From CALMFQ01 sp964495595 (GTDB lineage: Bacteria > Pseudomonadota > Gammaproteobacteria > Burkholderiales > SCOH01): DNA of 60,778 nt. A program made the position numbers and the translations under genes. The stretch is from positions 1 through 60,778 of the forward strand of contig CAZBWH010000005.1 of assembly GCA_964495595.1 (NCBI GenBank). Direction: 5' to 3'. The notes beneath the pieces were generated by a model. It did no database searches and had not been told where the DNA came from. It saw only the letters and a program-made list of their open reading frames with translations. Positions 48,194-57,025 of the stretch are shown one piece after another (within the stretch, counting starts at the first letter, position 1; each line of letters begins with the position of its first letter).

Positions 48194-49420
48194 ATGAGTA
48201 AAGTCATGAACTGGATCGACGAGCGCTTTCCCGCCACCAAAATGTGGAAAGAGCACGTTTCCGAATACTACGCACCGAAAAATTTCAACTTCTGGTATTT
48301 CTTCGGCTCGCTGGCCCTGCTGGTACTGGTCATCCAGATCGTCACCGGCATATTCCTGACCATGAATTACAAGCCGGATGCCAGCTTGGCGTTTGCTTCG
48401 GTGGAATACATCATGCGCGACGTAGCGGGAGGCTGGATCATTCGCTACATGCACTCGACCGGCGCCTCGATGTTCTTTGTCGTTGTCTATCTGCACATGT
48501 TCCGCGGCCTGCTTTATGGCTCTTATCGCCAGCCTCGCGAACTGGTGTGGATCTTTGGCATGCTGATTTTCCTCTGCCTGATGGCTGAAGCGTTCCTTGG
48601 CTACCTGCTCCCCTGGGGACAAATGTCCTACTGGGGCGCACAGGTAATCGTGAACCTGTTCGCATCGATTCCGGTCATCGGTCCCGATTTGTCGGTGTTT
48701 ATCCGCGGAGACTTCGTGATCTCGGATGCGACACTGAACCGCTTTTTCGCGCTGCATGTCATTGCCGTACCTCTGGTATTGCTGATGCTCGTGGTAGCGC
48801 ATTTGATTGCGCTGCACGAAGTCGGCTCCAATAACCCGGACGGCATCGAGATCAAGAAGACCAAAGACCCGAAAACCGGCATCCCCCTCGACGGCATCCC
48901 CTTCCACCCGTACTACACCGTCAAAGACATACTGGGTGTGGCGGTATTCCTGATCGTATTCAGTGCCATCGTGTTCTTTGCGCCTGAGATGAATGGCTAC
49001 TTTCTCGAATACAACAACTTCATCCCTGCCGACCCTTTGAAAACACCGCCGCACATCGCTCCGGTATGGTATTTCACGCCTTTCTACGCCATTTTGCGTG
49101 CAGTCCCGTCGTTTGCCGGAACACAAGTATGGGGCGTACTGGCAATGGGTGCCGCAGTAGTAATCATTGCCTTCCTGCCTTGGCTGGACAAGAGCCCGGT
49201 CAAGTCGATCCGCTACCGCGGCCCGATCTACAAGCTGGCACTGACACTGTTCGTGATCGCTTTTGTGGGCTTGGGCATTCTCGGCGCAGTGCCATCGACA
49301 CCGGTTCGCACCCTGCTGGCGCAACTGCTGTCGTTTGTCTACTTCGGCTTCTTCCTGTTGATGCCGTGGTACAGCAAGATCGATTCGACCAAACCGGTTC
49401 CGACCCGCGTAACGGGCTAA
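48194..49420 (+). CDS. petB: Cytochrome b subunit of the bc1 complex
   Basis: 408 residues with eight membrane helices. Heme-b His ligands lie in the second and fourth helices (YMHSTGASMFFVVVYLHMF; FFALHVIAVPLVLLMLVVAH). The Qo-site motif is PVWY (HIAPVWYFTPFYAILRAVP) in place of the mitochondrial PEWY, a variant known in some proteobacteria. It carries the two quinone sites and is fused through to the C-terminal domain (not split b6/IV). Confidence 0.96.
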   Translation: MSKVMNWIDERFPATKMWKEHVSEYYAPKNFNFWYFFGSLALLVLVIQIVTGIFLTMNYKPDASLAFASVEYIMRDVAGGWIIRYMHSTGASMFFVVVYLHMFRGLLYGSYRQPRELVWIFGMLIFLCLMAEAFLGYLLPWGQMSYWGAQVIVNLFASIPVIGPDLSVFIRGDFVISDATLNRFFALHVIAVPLVLLMLVVAHLIALHEVGSNNPDGIEIKKTKDPKTGIPLDGIPFHPYYTVKDILGVAVFLIVFSAIVFFAPEMNGYFLEYNNFIPADPLKTPPHIAPVWYFTPFYAILRAVPSFAGTQVWGVLAMGAAVVIIAFLPWLDKSPVKSIRYRGPIYKLALTLFVIAFVGLGILGAVPSTPVRTLLAQLLSFVYFGFFLLMPWYSKIDSTKPVPTRVTG

Positions 49421-49431
49421 GGGAGAACAAG

Positions 49432-50187
49432 ATGAAAAAATGGATGAGTAAATTCCTGCTTGCCCTGCTGGCGGTACCGATGATGGCCATCGCCAGTGAG
49501 GACCTACCACTGGACAAGGCGCCTGTGAATGCCCGGGATTTCGAATCCCTGCAGCGGGGCGCCAAGCTGTTTACCAACTACTGCCTGAACTGCCACAGTG
49601 CGGCCTACATGCGCTACAACCGCCTGCAGGATCTGGGCTTGACCGAACAACAGATCAAGGAAAACTTCATCTTTAATCCTGACGCCAAAGTCGGCGACCT
49701 GATGAAAGTGGCCATGCAAGCCAAGGATGGCCAGCAGTGGCTGGGCGCACCCCCTCCTGACCTCACGGTCATTGCCCGCTCACGCGGGGCGGACTGGCTG
49801 TACACCTACATGCGCGGCTTCTATCGTGATGATACCCGCCCGACAGGCTGGAACAATGTCGCCTTCGACAAGGTCGGAATGCCTCATGTGTTCTTCGAGC
49901 TCCAAGGCGACCAGGTACTCGAAGCCGAAAAACACGACGGCCACGAAGTCAAAAAGCTGAAACTGGTCAAGGCCGGCACTCAGACCCGCATCGGTGCCGA
50001 CGGCAAGGCAGATACCAGCGAGTATGACAAGACCGTTGCCGATCTGGTCAATTACCTCGTCTACATGGGCGAACCGTCACAGAACAAACGTGAAACCGTT
50101 GGCTATGTCGTCTTGCTGTTCCTGATTCTGGTTCTGCTGCCGCTCTCGTACCTGCTGAAAAAAGAATACTGGAAAGACGTACACTGA
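49432..50187 (+). CDS. petC: Cytochrome c1 subunit of the bc1 complex
   Basis: 251 residues, with AAGGGAG before ATG 49432. A signal peptide (MSKFLLALLAVPMMAIASED) leads to heme-binding CLNCH (NYCLNCHSAAYMRYNRLQDL), the axial Met region and a C-terminal anchor helix (VVLLFLILVLLPLSYLLKKE). It passes electrons to soluble or membrane cytochrome c in the periplasm. It is followed by a terminator. Confidence 0.96.
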   Translation: MKKWMSKFLLALLAVPMMAIASEDLPLDKAPVNARDFESLQRGAKLFTNYCLNCHSAAYMRYNRLQDLGLTEQQIKENFIFNPDAKVGDLMKVAMQAKDGQQWLGAPPPDLTVIARSRGADWLYTYMRGFYRDDTRPTGWNNVAFDKVGMPHVFFELQGDQVLEAEKHDGHEVKKLKLVKAGTQTRIGADGKADTSEYDKTVADLVNYLVYMGEPSQNKRETVGYVVLLFLILVLLPLSYLLKKEYWKDVH

Positions 50188-50211
50188 CCCGTGTCGCGCC
50201 AGCAAAACCCA

Positions 50212-50236
50212 ACGGAAGGGAAACCTTCCGTTTTTC
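50212..50236 (+). terminator. Rho-independent terminator after petABC
   Basis: ACGGAAGG and CCTTCCGT pair around GAAA, followed by a run of T (CCGTTTTTC). It lies 25 bp after the petC stop. Confidence 0.88.
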
Positions 50237-50290
50237 ATTTACAATCAACAACATAAACAACAAAGCTGGCTTTTTTCAGTTGACAACTGC

Positions 50291-50296
50291 TAGAAT
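50291..50296 (+). promoter_or_regulatory. Candidate -10 element for sspAB
   Basis: TAGAAT lies 39 bp before the sspA ATG. TTGACA is nearby but only 5 bp upstream, so it cannot be the partner -35 for this hexamer. Confidence 0.4.
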
Positions 50297-50334
50297 CGTC
50301 GTTTTTGTGGATTTGACGGAAGGTAAGTCGCATC

Positions 50335-50940
50335 ATGATGACCCTCTATTCGGGCACTACCTGCCCCTTCAGCCATCGCTGCAGGATTGTACTGTTTGAA
50401 AAAGGCATGGATTTCCAGATCAACGATGTCGACATTCACGACAAGCCGGAAGATCTGGCGGTGATGAATCCATACAATGAAGTACCGGTGCTGGTCGAAC
50501 GCGACCTGATCCTGCACGAAGCCAACATCATCAATGAGTATATTGATGAACGCTTTCCACACCCGCAGTTGATGCCTGCCGACCCGATCATGCGTGCCCG
50601 TGCCCGACTGTTTCTGCACCGTTTCGAGCAGGAACTGTTTGTGCATGTTCGCGTACTGGAAAGCGCAGGCACCTCCAAAAAGGACCTGGAAAAGGCCCGA
50701 GTGTCGATCCGTGACAATCTGACCCAGATCGCGCCGGTATTCACCAAGCAGAAGTTCATGCTGGGCGAGGAATTCTCGATGCTGGACGTCGCGGTGGCCC
50801 CGCTGCTTTGGCGGCTGGAACACTACGGAATCGAATTCGGCAAGCCCAACCCGAACTTGATGAAATATGCTGAAAGGCTGTTCAGTCGGCAGGCGTTCAT
50901 CGATTCGCTGACCCCGGCGGAAAAGGCAATGCGCAAGTGA
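50335..50940 (+). CDS. sspA: Stringent starvation protein A, GST-fold
   Basis: 201 residues; ATG 50335 and 50338 are both possible. An N-terminal thioredoxin-like domain (LYSGTTCPFSHRCRIVLFEK) and a C-terminal all-helical GST domain (LGEEFSMLDVAVAPLLWRLE) are present. SspA binds RNA polymerase and modulates promoter use under stress rather than acting as a transferase. It is followed by sspB, as in most proteobacteria. Confidence 0.95.
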   Translation: MMTLYSGTTCPFSHRCRIVLFEKGMDFQINDVDIHDKPEDLAVMNPYNEVPVLVERDLILHEANIINEYIDERFPHPQLMPADPIMRARARLFLHRFEQELFVHVRVLESAGTSKKDLEKARVSIRDNLTQIAPVFTKQKFMLGEEFSMLDVAVAPLLWRLEHYGIEFGKPNPNLMKYAERLFSRQAFIDSLTPAEKAMRK

Positions 50941-50977
50941 CTCGCCTTGCAAGACAAACTGTTGAGGAGCAAGCGGC

Positions 50978-51370
50978 ATGAGCGATTTGTCAATGAAACC
51001 GTATTTGCTGCGCGCGGTTCACCAGTGGTGCACCGACACCGGACACACTCCTTATCTCGCGGTATCGGTACAGGGCGATCGCATCCGTGTACCGATGGAA
51101 TATGTCAAGGACAACGAGATCGTACTCAACATCAGTTACAACGCCACGCGAGACCTGCAACTGGAGAACGACTACATCACCTTCTCGGCCCGCTTCAATG
51201 GCATATCCCAGAACATCGTGATCCCGGTCGGCCAGGTGATCGCGCTATTCGCCCGCGAGACCGGCGTCGGCATGAACTTCGACGTCGACATTGAAGATGA
51301 CACGCCTCCTCCTCCGGAGACCGAGCCAGGCCGCCCCAAAGGGCGGCCCAAGCTGCAAGTGGTCAAATAG
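50978..51370 (+). CDS. sspB: SspB, ClpXP adaptor for ssrA-tagged proteins
   Basis: 130 residues, with GAGGAGCAAGCGG before ATG 50978. The globular substrate-binding domain (KPYLLRAVHQWCTDTGHTPY; IRVPMEYVKDNEIVLNISYN) is followed by an acidic Pro-rich linker. The C-terminal ClpX-binding tail is RPKGRPKLQVVK. It delivers ssrA-tagged peptides to ClpXP. Confidence 0.95.
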   Translation: MSDLSMKPYLLRAVHQWCTDTGHTPYLAVSVQGDRIRVPMEYVKDNEIVLNISYNATRDLQLENDYITFSARFNGISQNIVIPVGQVIALFARETGVGMNFDVDIEDDTPPPPETEPGRPKGRPKLQVVK

Positions 51371-51389
51371 TCCGAGGCTACGCATTGAC

Positions 51390-51423
51390 ACCCCCAGTCC
51401 GATGAATTCCCTGGGGGTTTTTC
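51390..51423 (+). terminator. Rho-independent terminator after sspAB
   Basis: ACCCCCAG and CTGGGGGT pair around a GAATTC-containing loop, followed by TTTTTCTTT. It lies about 20 bp after the sspB stop. Confidence 0.88.
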
Positions 51424-51495
51424 TTTGGCAATCATATTAGCTTCGACTGCTATACTGAAATTGTCATATTCTTGCCCAGGCTCGGAACAGCAGGC

Positions 51496-52632
51496 ATGTC
51501 AAAACAACGAATCAGCACTGGCGACATTCAAGTCGGCCAGCCACTCAAGTGGGCCGTCTTTGACACGGGCGGTAAACTGCTGTTGCGGGAAGGATTTGTC
51601 ATTACATCCGAAGCGCAACTGGACCGGCTGATTGAGCAGGGTATTTTTATCGACGACGAAACCCGCTCAAAAAAACTCGATACTGTACAAGGAGACACCA
51701 CCCCTCCATCAGCTTGCCGACTGTTGAACGATGCACGCAACAAGCTGGCTCAGGCCGCGCAGCAATACAAACAACCGGCATTCCAGCTGGAACCCTTGGC
51801 CAACGCGATCTGTTCCATGATCAAGCAAGCCTGTGCAGTCAACAAGGACGTGGCACTGGCGATGGTACAACTGAGGCAGAATGGTAGCTATGCCGTCCGG
51901 CATCTGATCGACACCGCCGCAGTGTGCTGTATTGTCGGGCGATCGATGCAACTGCCTGAGGCTGAGCTAAATATCACCATCAAAGCGGCTATCTCGATGA
52001 ACCTTGGGATGATTGATGTCCAGGATCGCCTGAATTCGTTCTCCAATGAACTGACACCTGCCATTCAGCAAGCGATCCAGACCCATCCTGACAAAGGTGC
52101 TGACATCCTCCGCTCGCTAGGAGTGGTCGACGAAGACTGGTTGAACATGGTCGCGCAACATCATGAAGCCGAGGACGGTTCAGGTTATCCGCACGGACTG
52201 CGGGGGAATGCCATCCTCCGGGGGGCCAAGCTGATCGGTATGGCCGACAAGTACTGCGCGCGGATCAGCACCCGCGACAGTCGCCCGGTCGCCCTGGCCA
52301 ATGTCGCTCTGCGCGAGCTGTTTCTGGAACGAGGCCAGACGGTCGATCCGGTAATCGCTGCCTATTTTGTGCGTGAGGTGGGGATTTACCCGCCGGGTAC
52401 GGTAGTAAGGCTGGTCAATGGGGAAACCGGAATTGTCAGCAAGGCTGGCAGCGTCGCAACCTCGCCTTGGGTACACTCGTTGATCGGCCCGCGCGGCGCA
52501 CCCTTGAGCTTTCCCGTCCGGCGCAAGACAGTAGAGTCGCTGTACGAAATCAAGGAAGTCGTCGACCCGCGCAAAATCGATTTCCCGGTTCGCCTGCAAG
52601 CGATCTGGGGCAGTGACGCAGCCGGCTGCTGA
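51496..52632 (+). CDS. Degenerate HD-GYP-like domain protein
   Basis: 378 residues from ATG 51496 (MSKQRISTGDIQVGQPLKWA). The N-terminal 70 residues resemble the domain that often precedes HD-GYP (VFDTGGKLLLREGFVITSEA). The GYP half is intact (HHEAEDGSGYPHGLRGNAIL, about residue 221). The HD dyad is not: the position expected as HDIGK reads MNLGMID (about residue 168). Without these metal ligands it is unlikely to hydrolyse c-di-GMP and may be an effector or scaffold. It lies just upstream of the isochorismatase-like gene. Confidence 0.82.
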   Translation: MSKQRISTGDIQVGQPLKWAVFDTGGKLLLREGFVITSEAQLDRLIEQGIFIDDETRSKKLDTVQGDTTPPSACRLLNDARNKLAQAAQQYKQPAFQLEPLANAICSMIKQACAVNKDVALAMVQLRQNGSYAVRHLIDTAAVCCIVGRSMQLPEAELNITIKAAISMNLGMIDVQDRLNSFSNELTPAIQQAIQTHPDKGADILRSLGVVDEDWLNMVAQHHEAEDGSGYPHGLRGNAILRGAKLIGMADKYCARISTRDSRPVALANVALRELFLERGQTVDPVIAAYFVREVGIYPPGTVVRLVNGETGIVSKAGSVATSPWVHSLIGPRGAPLSFPVRRKTVESLYEIKEVVDPRKIDFPVRLQAIWGSDAAGC

Positions 52633-52685
52633 CTCCACCCGGCCAAGACGGCAACACCTTCTATCCTCTGCACACCGGGCAATGC

Positions 52686-53237
52686 ATGTTACTGAACCGA
52701 GACCACTCAATTCTGGCCGTAATTGACATGCAGCCAACCCTGCTGGCCGCCGTTGCAGGCGCCGAATCGGTCAGAGATCATTGTCGCTGGATGCTGACGC
52801 TGGCAAAAATGTGCTCAGTCCCGGCCTGTTTCACCGAACAGTACCCACAAAAGCTCGGTACGACACATCCCGAGCTCAGCAAGGCTTATCCCGACGCTCG
52901 GGTACTGGGAAAACAATGCTTCTCGGCTGTCGCGGCCGGGATACTGGATCAATCGTTGCCGGACGCGGCTGGCCAGTGGGTTCTCGTGGGTATTGAAGCG
53001 CATGTCTGTGTACTGCAGGCTGCCTTTGAATTGCAGGCCGCCGGCAAGCAGGTGTTTATCGTGTCGGATGCGGTATCATCCCGAACCGCTGACGATGCCA
53101 GACTGGCCTGTGAACGAATGGCCAGGGCGGGGATTCAGATCGTGAGTCGCGAAATGGTTTTGTTTGAATGGGCCCGCACCGCGGGCACGCCGCTATTCAA
53201 AGCCCTCAGCCAACATTTTTTGCAGAGCCCCCCATGA
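52686..53237 (+). CDS. Isochorismatase-family hydrolase
   Basis: 183 residues. The catalytic triad is visible: Asp in LAVIDMQPTLLAAV, Lys in RVLGKQCFSA and nucleophilic Cys in VLVGIEAHVCVLQAAFELQA. The family also has a cis-peptide in GIEAHVC. It resembles YcaC-like hydrolases of unknown substrate more than EntB. The stop overlaps the next ATG (ATGA). Confidence 0.88.
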   Translation: MLLNRDHSILAVIDMQPTLLAAVAGAESVRDHCRWMLTLAKMCSVPACFTEQYPQKLGTTHPELSKAYPDARVLGKQCFSAVAAGILDQSLPDAAGQWVLVGIEAHVCVLQAAFELQAAGKQVFIVSDAVSSRTADDARLACERMARAGIQIVSREMVLFEWARTAGTPLFKALSQHFLQSPP

Positions 53238-53557
53238 GTACCTTTGCCGACACATTGAAACGACTGCCGGATTGCAGCCATCTTGCCTGCCTGGAATTGC
53301 TGGAGAATGGCGAATGCGTCGCCCGCATTGAAAACAAGCCGGGTCAGGCCGGCTCGCTGACGGTGTACGCGATGCTGGCCGACACATACGGCTGCATCGA
53401 CGCATCCGCTGCAGCAGAGGGGCTGCTGCTGTACGGTGAACACACCGCCGATGCGCTTGCTCACCCTGGCAAACACCCGAATATCGACCGGCTGCTATCA
53501 CTGCAACGCGGCGAAAGCCGGCTGGAAGTCAGGAAAACGCTGAAAGCGGCGGAATGA
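53234..53557 (+). CDS. DUF2322-like small protein
   Basis: 107 residues from ATG 53234 (MSTFADTLKRLPDCSHLACL), coupled to the isochorismatase-like gene. The conserved segment ENKPGQAGSLTVYAMLADTY and the later GLLLYGEHTADALAHPGKHP match what I recall of DUF2322. No function is known. Co-translation suggests a shared role with the hydrolase. Confidence 0.7.
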   Translation: MSTFADTLKRLPDCSHLACLELLENGECVARIENKPGQAGSLTVYAMLADTYGCIDASAAAEGLLLYGEHTADALAHPGKHPNIDRLLSLQRGESRLEVRKTLKAAE

Positions 53558-53605
53558 CGCAGCCGTGCATTCCCCCTGGCTGCCCGGCCATATAACGATA
53601 ACGAC

Positions 53606-54892
53606 TCAGCGCACGTAGCGCGGCGGCAACAGCAGGGCGGGAACCGGATCGTTGCGGCGGCTGCCAATAGGGGCCGGCTTCTCTCCCGCTGGCAGACAGG
53701 TATGATGAAACAATCCGGCAGGCGATGGGCGTTCCCGCTCGGGCGCGACGCCTGGCTCAAATCCGGCAATCGCCGAGACAGTCAAGCTTTGCTTGACCAG
53801 TTTTTCGATTGCAGCCAGTTGTTTCTGCTCTTCCGGTGCCACCAGCGAAATAGCAACCCCCTTCGAGCCGGCACGGCCAGTACGGCCAATGCGGTGAACG
53901 TAGTCTTCGGGCGCATTGGGCAGATCGTAGTTGACCACGAACGGCAATTGATCAATATCCAACCCCCTGGCCGCGACATCGGTGGCCACCAGTAGTTTGA
54001 GTCGCCCTTCCTTGAATTCGGCCAGTGTCGCCAGCCGTTGCTGCTGGCTTTTCTCGCCGTGAATCGCGTCGGCAGAAAACCCGTCACGGATCAGATCGCG
54101 GGACAGTTTTTCTGCGCCGTGGCGGGTATTGCAGAAAATGATCGCCTGCGCGATCTGCTGCCGGCGGATCAACTGCGCGAGAACCGAACGCTTGCGCCAG
54201 AGTTCTACGGTATGCACTCTTTGCTCGATCTGCTCGGCCGTCTGGTTCTGGCGGGCAACTTCGATCAGCAGCGGTGTCTTGAGAAACTGGTCTGCCAGTC
54301 TTTTGATCTCGGCGGAAAATGTTGCCGAAAACAGCAAGGTTTGGCGGGAGGCGGGCAACAGGGAGAGAATTCGCCGGATGTCGGGGAGAAACCCCATGTC
54401 CAGCATGCGATCCGCCTCATCCATGACCAGAACTTCTACCCGTGACAGATTGACCGATTTCTGGGTGACGTGATCCAGCAGGCGTCCCGGTGTAGCGACC
54501 AGGATTTCGACCCCGGCACGCAGCTCGCGGATTTGCGGGTCGATGTTGATTCCGCCAAAGACCACGGCAGAGCGCAACGGCAAATGCTTGCCATAAAGCC
54601 GGACGCTGTCCGCCACCTGGTCTGCCAGTTCTCGGGTCGGGGTCAGGATCAAGGCCCGCACCGGGTGCATGGCAGGTGAGCGGCTTTGATTGGCCTGAGG
54701 CTGCAGGCGACGCAGGATGGGCAGGGTAAAGCCTGCTGTTTTTCCGGTGCCGGTCTGGGCTGCGGCAAGGATATCGCGGCCGGACAATACGGCCGGAATG
54801 GCCTGTTGCTGGATAGGCGTGGGTGTGCTGTAGCCCTGTTCGGCAACTGCACGAAGAATTTCTTCACTCAGGCCCAGTTCGGCAAATGACAT
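53606..54892 (-). CDS. rhlE: DEAD-box RNA helicase RhlE
   Basis: 428 residues from ATG 54892 (MSFAELGLSEEILRAVAEQG). The Q motif (STPTPIQQQAIP), motif I (AAAQTGTGKT), Ia, DEAD (VMDEADRMLDMGFLPDIRRI), SAT and motif VI (YVHRIGRTGRAG) are present. The C-terminus is short and Pro/Arg-rich. RhlE assists ribosome assembly and RNA turnover. The 191 bp upstream (54893-55083) hold no gene and should contain its promoter/leader. Confidence 0.94.
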   Translation of the reverse strand: MSFAELGLSEEILRAVAEQGYSTPTPIQQQAIPAVLSGRDILAAAQTGTGKTAGFTLPILRRLQPQANQSRSPAMHPVRALILTPTRELADQVADSVRLYGKHLPLRSAVVFGGINIDPQIRELRAGVEILVATPGRLLDHVTQKSVNLSRVEVLVMDEADRMLDMGFLPDIRRILSLLPASRQTLLFSATFSAEIKRLADQFLKTPLLIEVARQNQTAEQIEQRVHTVELWRKRSVLAQLIRRQQIAQAIIFCNTRHGAEKLSRDLIRDGFSADAIHGEKSQQQRLATLAEFKEGRLKLLVATDVAARGLDIDQLPFVVNYDLPNAPEDYVHRIGRTGRAGSKGVAISLVAPEEQKQLAAIEKLVKQSLTVSAIAGFEPGVAPERERPSPAGLFHHTCLPAGEKPAPIGSRRNDPVPALLLPPRYVR

Positions 54893-55083
54893 GCATGGCT
54901 CCTGCTGCCTGCCAGGGCAGCGGTGATGGCTGGTAAACATCCCGGCCTTTGGCGGGCACCGGGAAAATACAAAGAATGGCAGCGATTATATCGCAGAAAA
55001 CCGGCAAGACAGTTGCCAGGTAATTGATTGGCTTTGGAAAGCCTTGTCCGCGCCGGCAATTTGATGCCAACGGCAAGCCGGAA

Positions 55084-56262
55084 TCACTCATCTGCCGCCG
55101 CACGCTGTTTGCGTTTGCCATAGCCGGACAGGCCGACCATCAGACGGACCAGTCCGTAGCTCAGGCGTGACATCAGCACTGCTGCCCAGCCACGCTGGCG
55201 GACATGCGCCAAATGAATCTGGCTTGAATGATCCCGCATGGCCCGTTCTAGGTCGGCTCGCAACTCCAGCGCAAAGCGATTGTCCCGAACCATGACATTG
55301 GCCTCACGAGCGAGCAGCAGGCTGAACGGGTCGATATTGGATGAGCCAACGGTCGCCCATTGGCCATCGATAACCGCCACCTTGGCATGCATGAAGCTCT
55401 TGTTGTATTCGAAAATCTCGATTCCCGCTTCCAGAAATCCGGCGTAAAGCGTCCGCGTGGCGTGATGCAACAACAGGTATTCCACCCTGCCCTGTAACAG
55501 CAACACGACCCGAACGCCCCGGGCAGCAGCGTCCAGCAGGTGTAGCCGGAAGGCTGTGCCTGGCAGGAAATAGGCGCAGGCGATGACGATTTCTTCACGC
55601 GCCGCATCAATCGCAGACAGATACTCCTGTTCGATCGCCTTGCGGTTGCGCAGATTGTCACGCATGACGAACGCAGCATCCATGGTGCCGTGCGAGGTCA
55701 GTTGCAAAGGGACTCGCGGCAGGTTTAACCAGTGGTATTTGAACTGCGCCCAGCATCCCTGCCACCACATGTGACGAACGGCGGCATAGATCATGCCCAG
55801 CAGTGGCCCCTCCACCCTGACCGCGTAATCGTAGCGGGGCGGCGTCTGGTTGGGGGTGTTGTAGTCGTCGATGATATTGATACCGCCAACAAAACCAACA
55901 CGGCCATCGATCAGAGCCACCTTGCGATGCATGCGCCGCAGGCGGTGGCGCTGCAGGCTGAACAGGGAAAGCTCAGGCCGGAAAAACAATACCCGCACTC
56001 CCGCGGACAGCAGATCATGCAACAGATCGTGGGGAAACAGCCGGGTGCCAAAGCCATCCAGCACCAGATTGACCGATACACCGCGCCGGGCTGCGTTGAT
56101 CAAGGCATTGGCTACATCCAGCCCGGTCCGGTCCGGTTCAAAAATATAGGTTTCCAGATGAATCAGATGTTGAGCACGCTGGATGGCACCAATCAGTGCC
56201 GGAAAATAATCCCGGCCGTTGTACAGCAACTGGATGTGGTTACCGGCGAGATACTGCGCCAT
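55084..56262 (-). CDS. clsB: ClsB-type cardiolipin synthase (phospholipase D superfamily)
   Basis: 392 residues from ATG 56262 (MAQYLAGNHIQLLYNGRDYF). There are two HxKx4D motifs (HRKVALIDGRVGFVGGINI and HAKVAVIDGQWATVGSSNID). It transfers a phosphatidyl group between lipids to make cardiolipin. No N-terminal membrane helices are present, consistent with ClsB. The EEP protein gene precedes it by 8 bp, as in E. coli ybhP-clsB. Confidence 0.9.
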   Translation of the reverse strand: MAQYLAGNHIQLLYNGRDYFPALIGAIQRAQHLIHLETYIFEPDRTGLDVANALINAARRGVSVNLVLDGFGTRLFPHDLLHDLLSAGVRVLFFRPELSLFSLQRHRLRRMHRKVALIDGRVGFVGGINIIDDYNTPNQTPPRYDYAVRVEGPLLGMIYAAVRHMWWQGCWAQFKYHWLNLPRVPLQLTSHGTMDAAFVMRDNLRNRKAIEQEYLSAIDAAREEIVIACAYFLPGTAFRLHLLDAAARGVRVVLLLQGRVEYLLLHHATRTLYAGFLEAGIEIFEYNKSFMHAKVAVIDGQWATVGSSNIDPFSLLLAREANVMVRDNRFALELRADLERAMRDHSSQIHLAHVRQRGWAAVLMSRLSYGLVRLMVGLSGYGKRKQRAAADE

Positions 56263-56270
56263 GATCCGGC

Positions 56271-57020
56271 TTACAAGCGACGCATGGTCGCAGACAAAGG
56301 CGCATGGTCGGAGATCTTTGACCACGGCAGGCCACTGTGAACCCGTGCATGCTCGATGCGAAAGCCGCGGTAGTAGATGCGATCGAGGGTCAGCACCGGC
56401 AGCTTGGCCGGAAAGGAACGGGCCGGCACCCCGTGCAGGGATTCAAACACCTCGGACAGCTGAAGGTTTTCGACCAGTACCCGCCAGGCCTGCTGGCGCC
56501 AATCGTTGAAATCACCGGCGATGATCAAGGGTGCGGCGGCAGGCACGACGCTTTCGATCCGGTTGCGCAGCACCAGCAGTTGCTTTTTCCGGTCGCGCCC
56601 CAGCAGGTTGAGATGCACACAGATGCAATGCAAGGGCTCATTCCAGCTGGGCACCTGGATTTCGGCGTGCAGCAGACCCCGGCTTTCAAAGCGGTTGACC
56701 GAGATATCCTGGTTTTCCCAATGCAGGATCGGAAAACGCGAAAGGATCGCGTTGCCGTGGTGCCCCTCTTCATACACTGCATTGCTGCCATAGGCGGAAC
56801 GATGAGCGAGCGATTCGGCCAGATACTGATGCTGGGGAATCTGCGGCCAGTGAATGAACCGGCGGGCGTGGCCCTCGTGCTCGCCTTGTACCTCCTGCAG
56901 GAACAGGATGTCGGCATGCAATTGCTGCAGATGCTGACGCAATTCATGCACGGTGACACGGCGGTTGAATTGCGAAAAGCCCTTGTGGATGTTGTATGTC
57001 GTAATTCGCAGCACAGCCAT
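56271..57020 (-). CDS. Endonuclease/exonuclease/phosphatase-family protein (YbhP-like)
   Basis: 249 residues from ATG 57020 (MAVLRITTYNIHKGFSQFNR). EEP-fold motifs are TYNIHKG, LFLQEVQGE, HVNLNL-like VHLNLLGRDRKKQL, IIAGDFNDW, TLDRIYYRGF and SDHAPLSA, with metal-binding Glu, Asp and His present. The substrate is unknown. Pairing with clsB is conserved in E. coli (ybhP), hinting at a phospholipid-related role. Confidence 0.9.
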   Translation of the reverse strand: MAVLRITTYNIHKGFSQFNRRVTVHELRQHLQQLHADILFLQEVQGEHEGHARRFIHWPQIPQHQYLAESLAHRSAYGSNAVYEEGHHGNAILSRFPILHWENQDISVNRFESRGLLHAEIQVPSWNEPLHCICVHLNLLGRDRKKQLLVLRNRIESVVPAAAPLIIAGDFNDWRQQAWRVLVENLQLSEVFESLHGVPARSFPAKLPVLTLDRIYYRGFRIEHARVHSGLPWSKISDHAPLSATMRRL

Positions 57021-57025
57021 GACGG

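Noticed and set aside
48179..49510. Long open frame (443 codons) antisense to petB
   Set aside because: It is the mirror of a well-supported cytochrome b gene, has a low-complexity His/Gln/Arg-rich translation, and no ribosome site or family match.
50291..50296. TTGACA just upstream as the -35 of the sspA promoter
   Set aside because: Spacing to TAGAAT is only 5 bp; it cannot pair with that -10 element.
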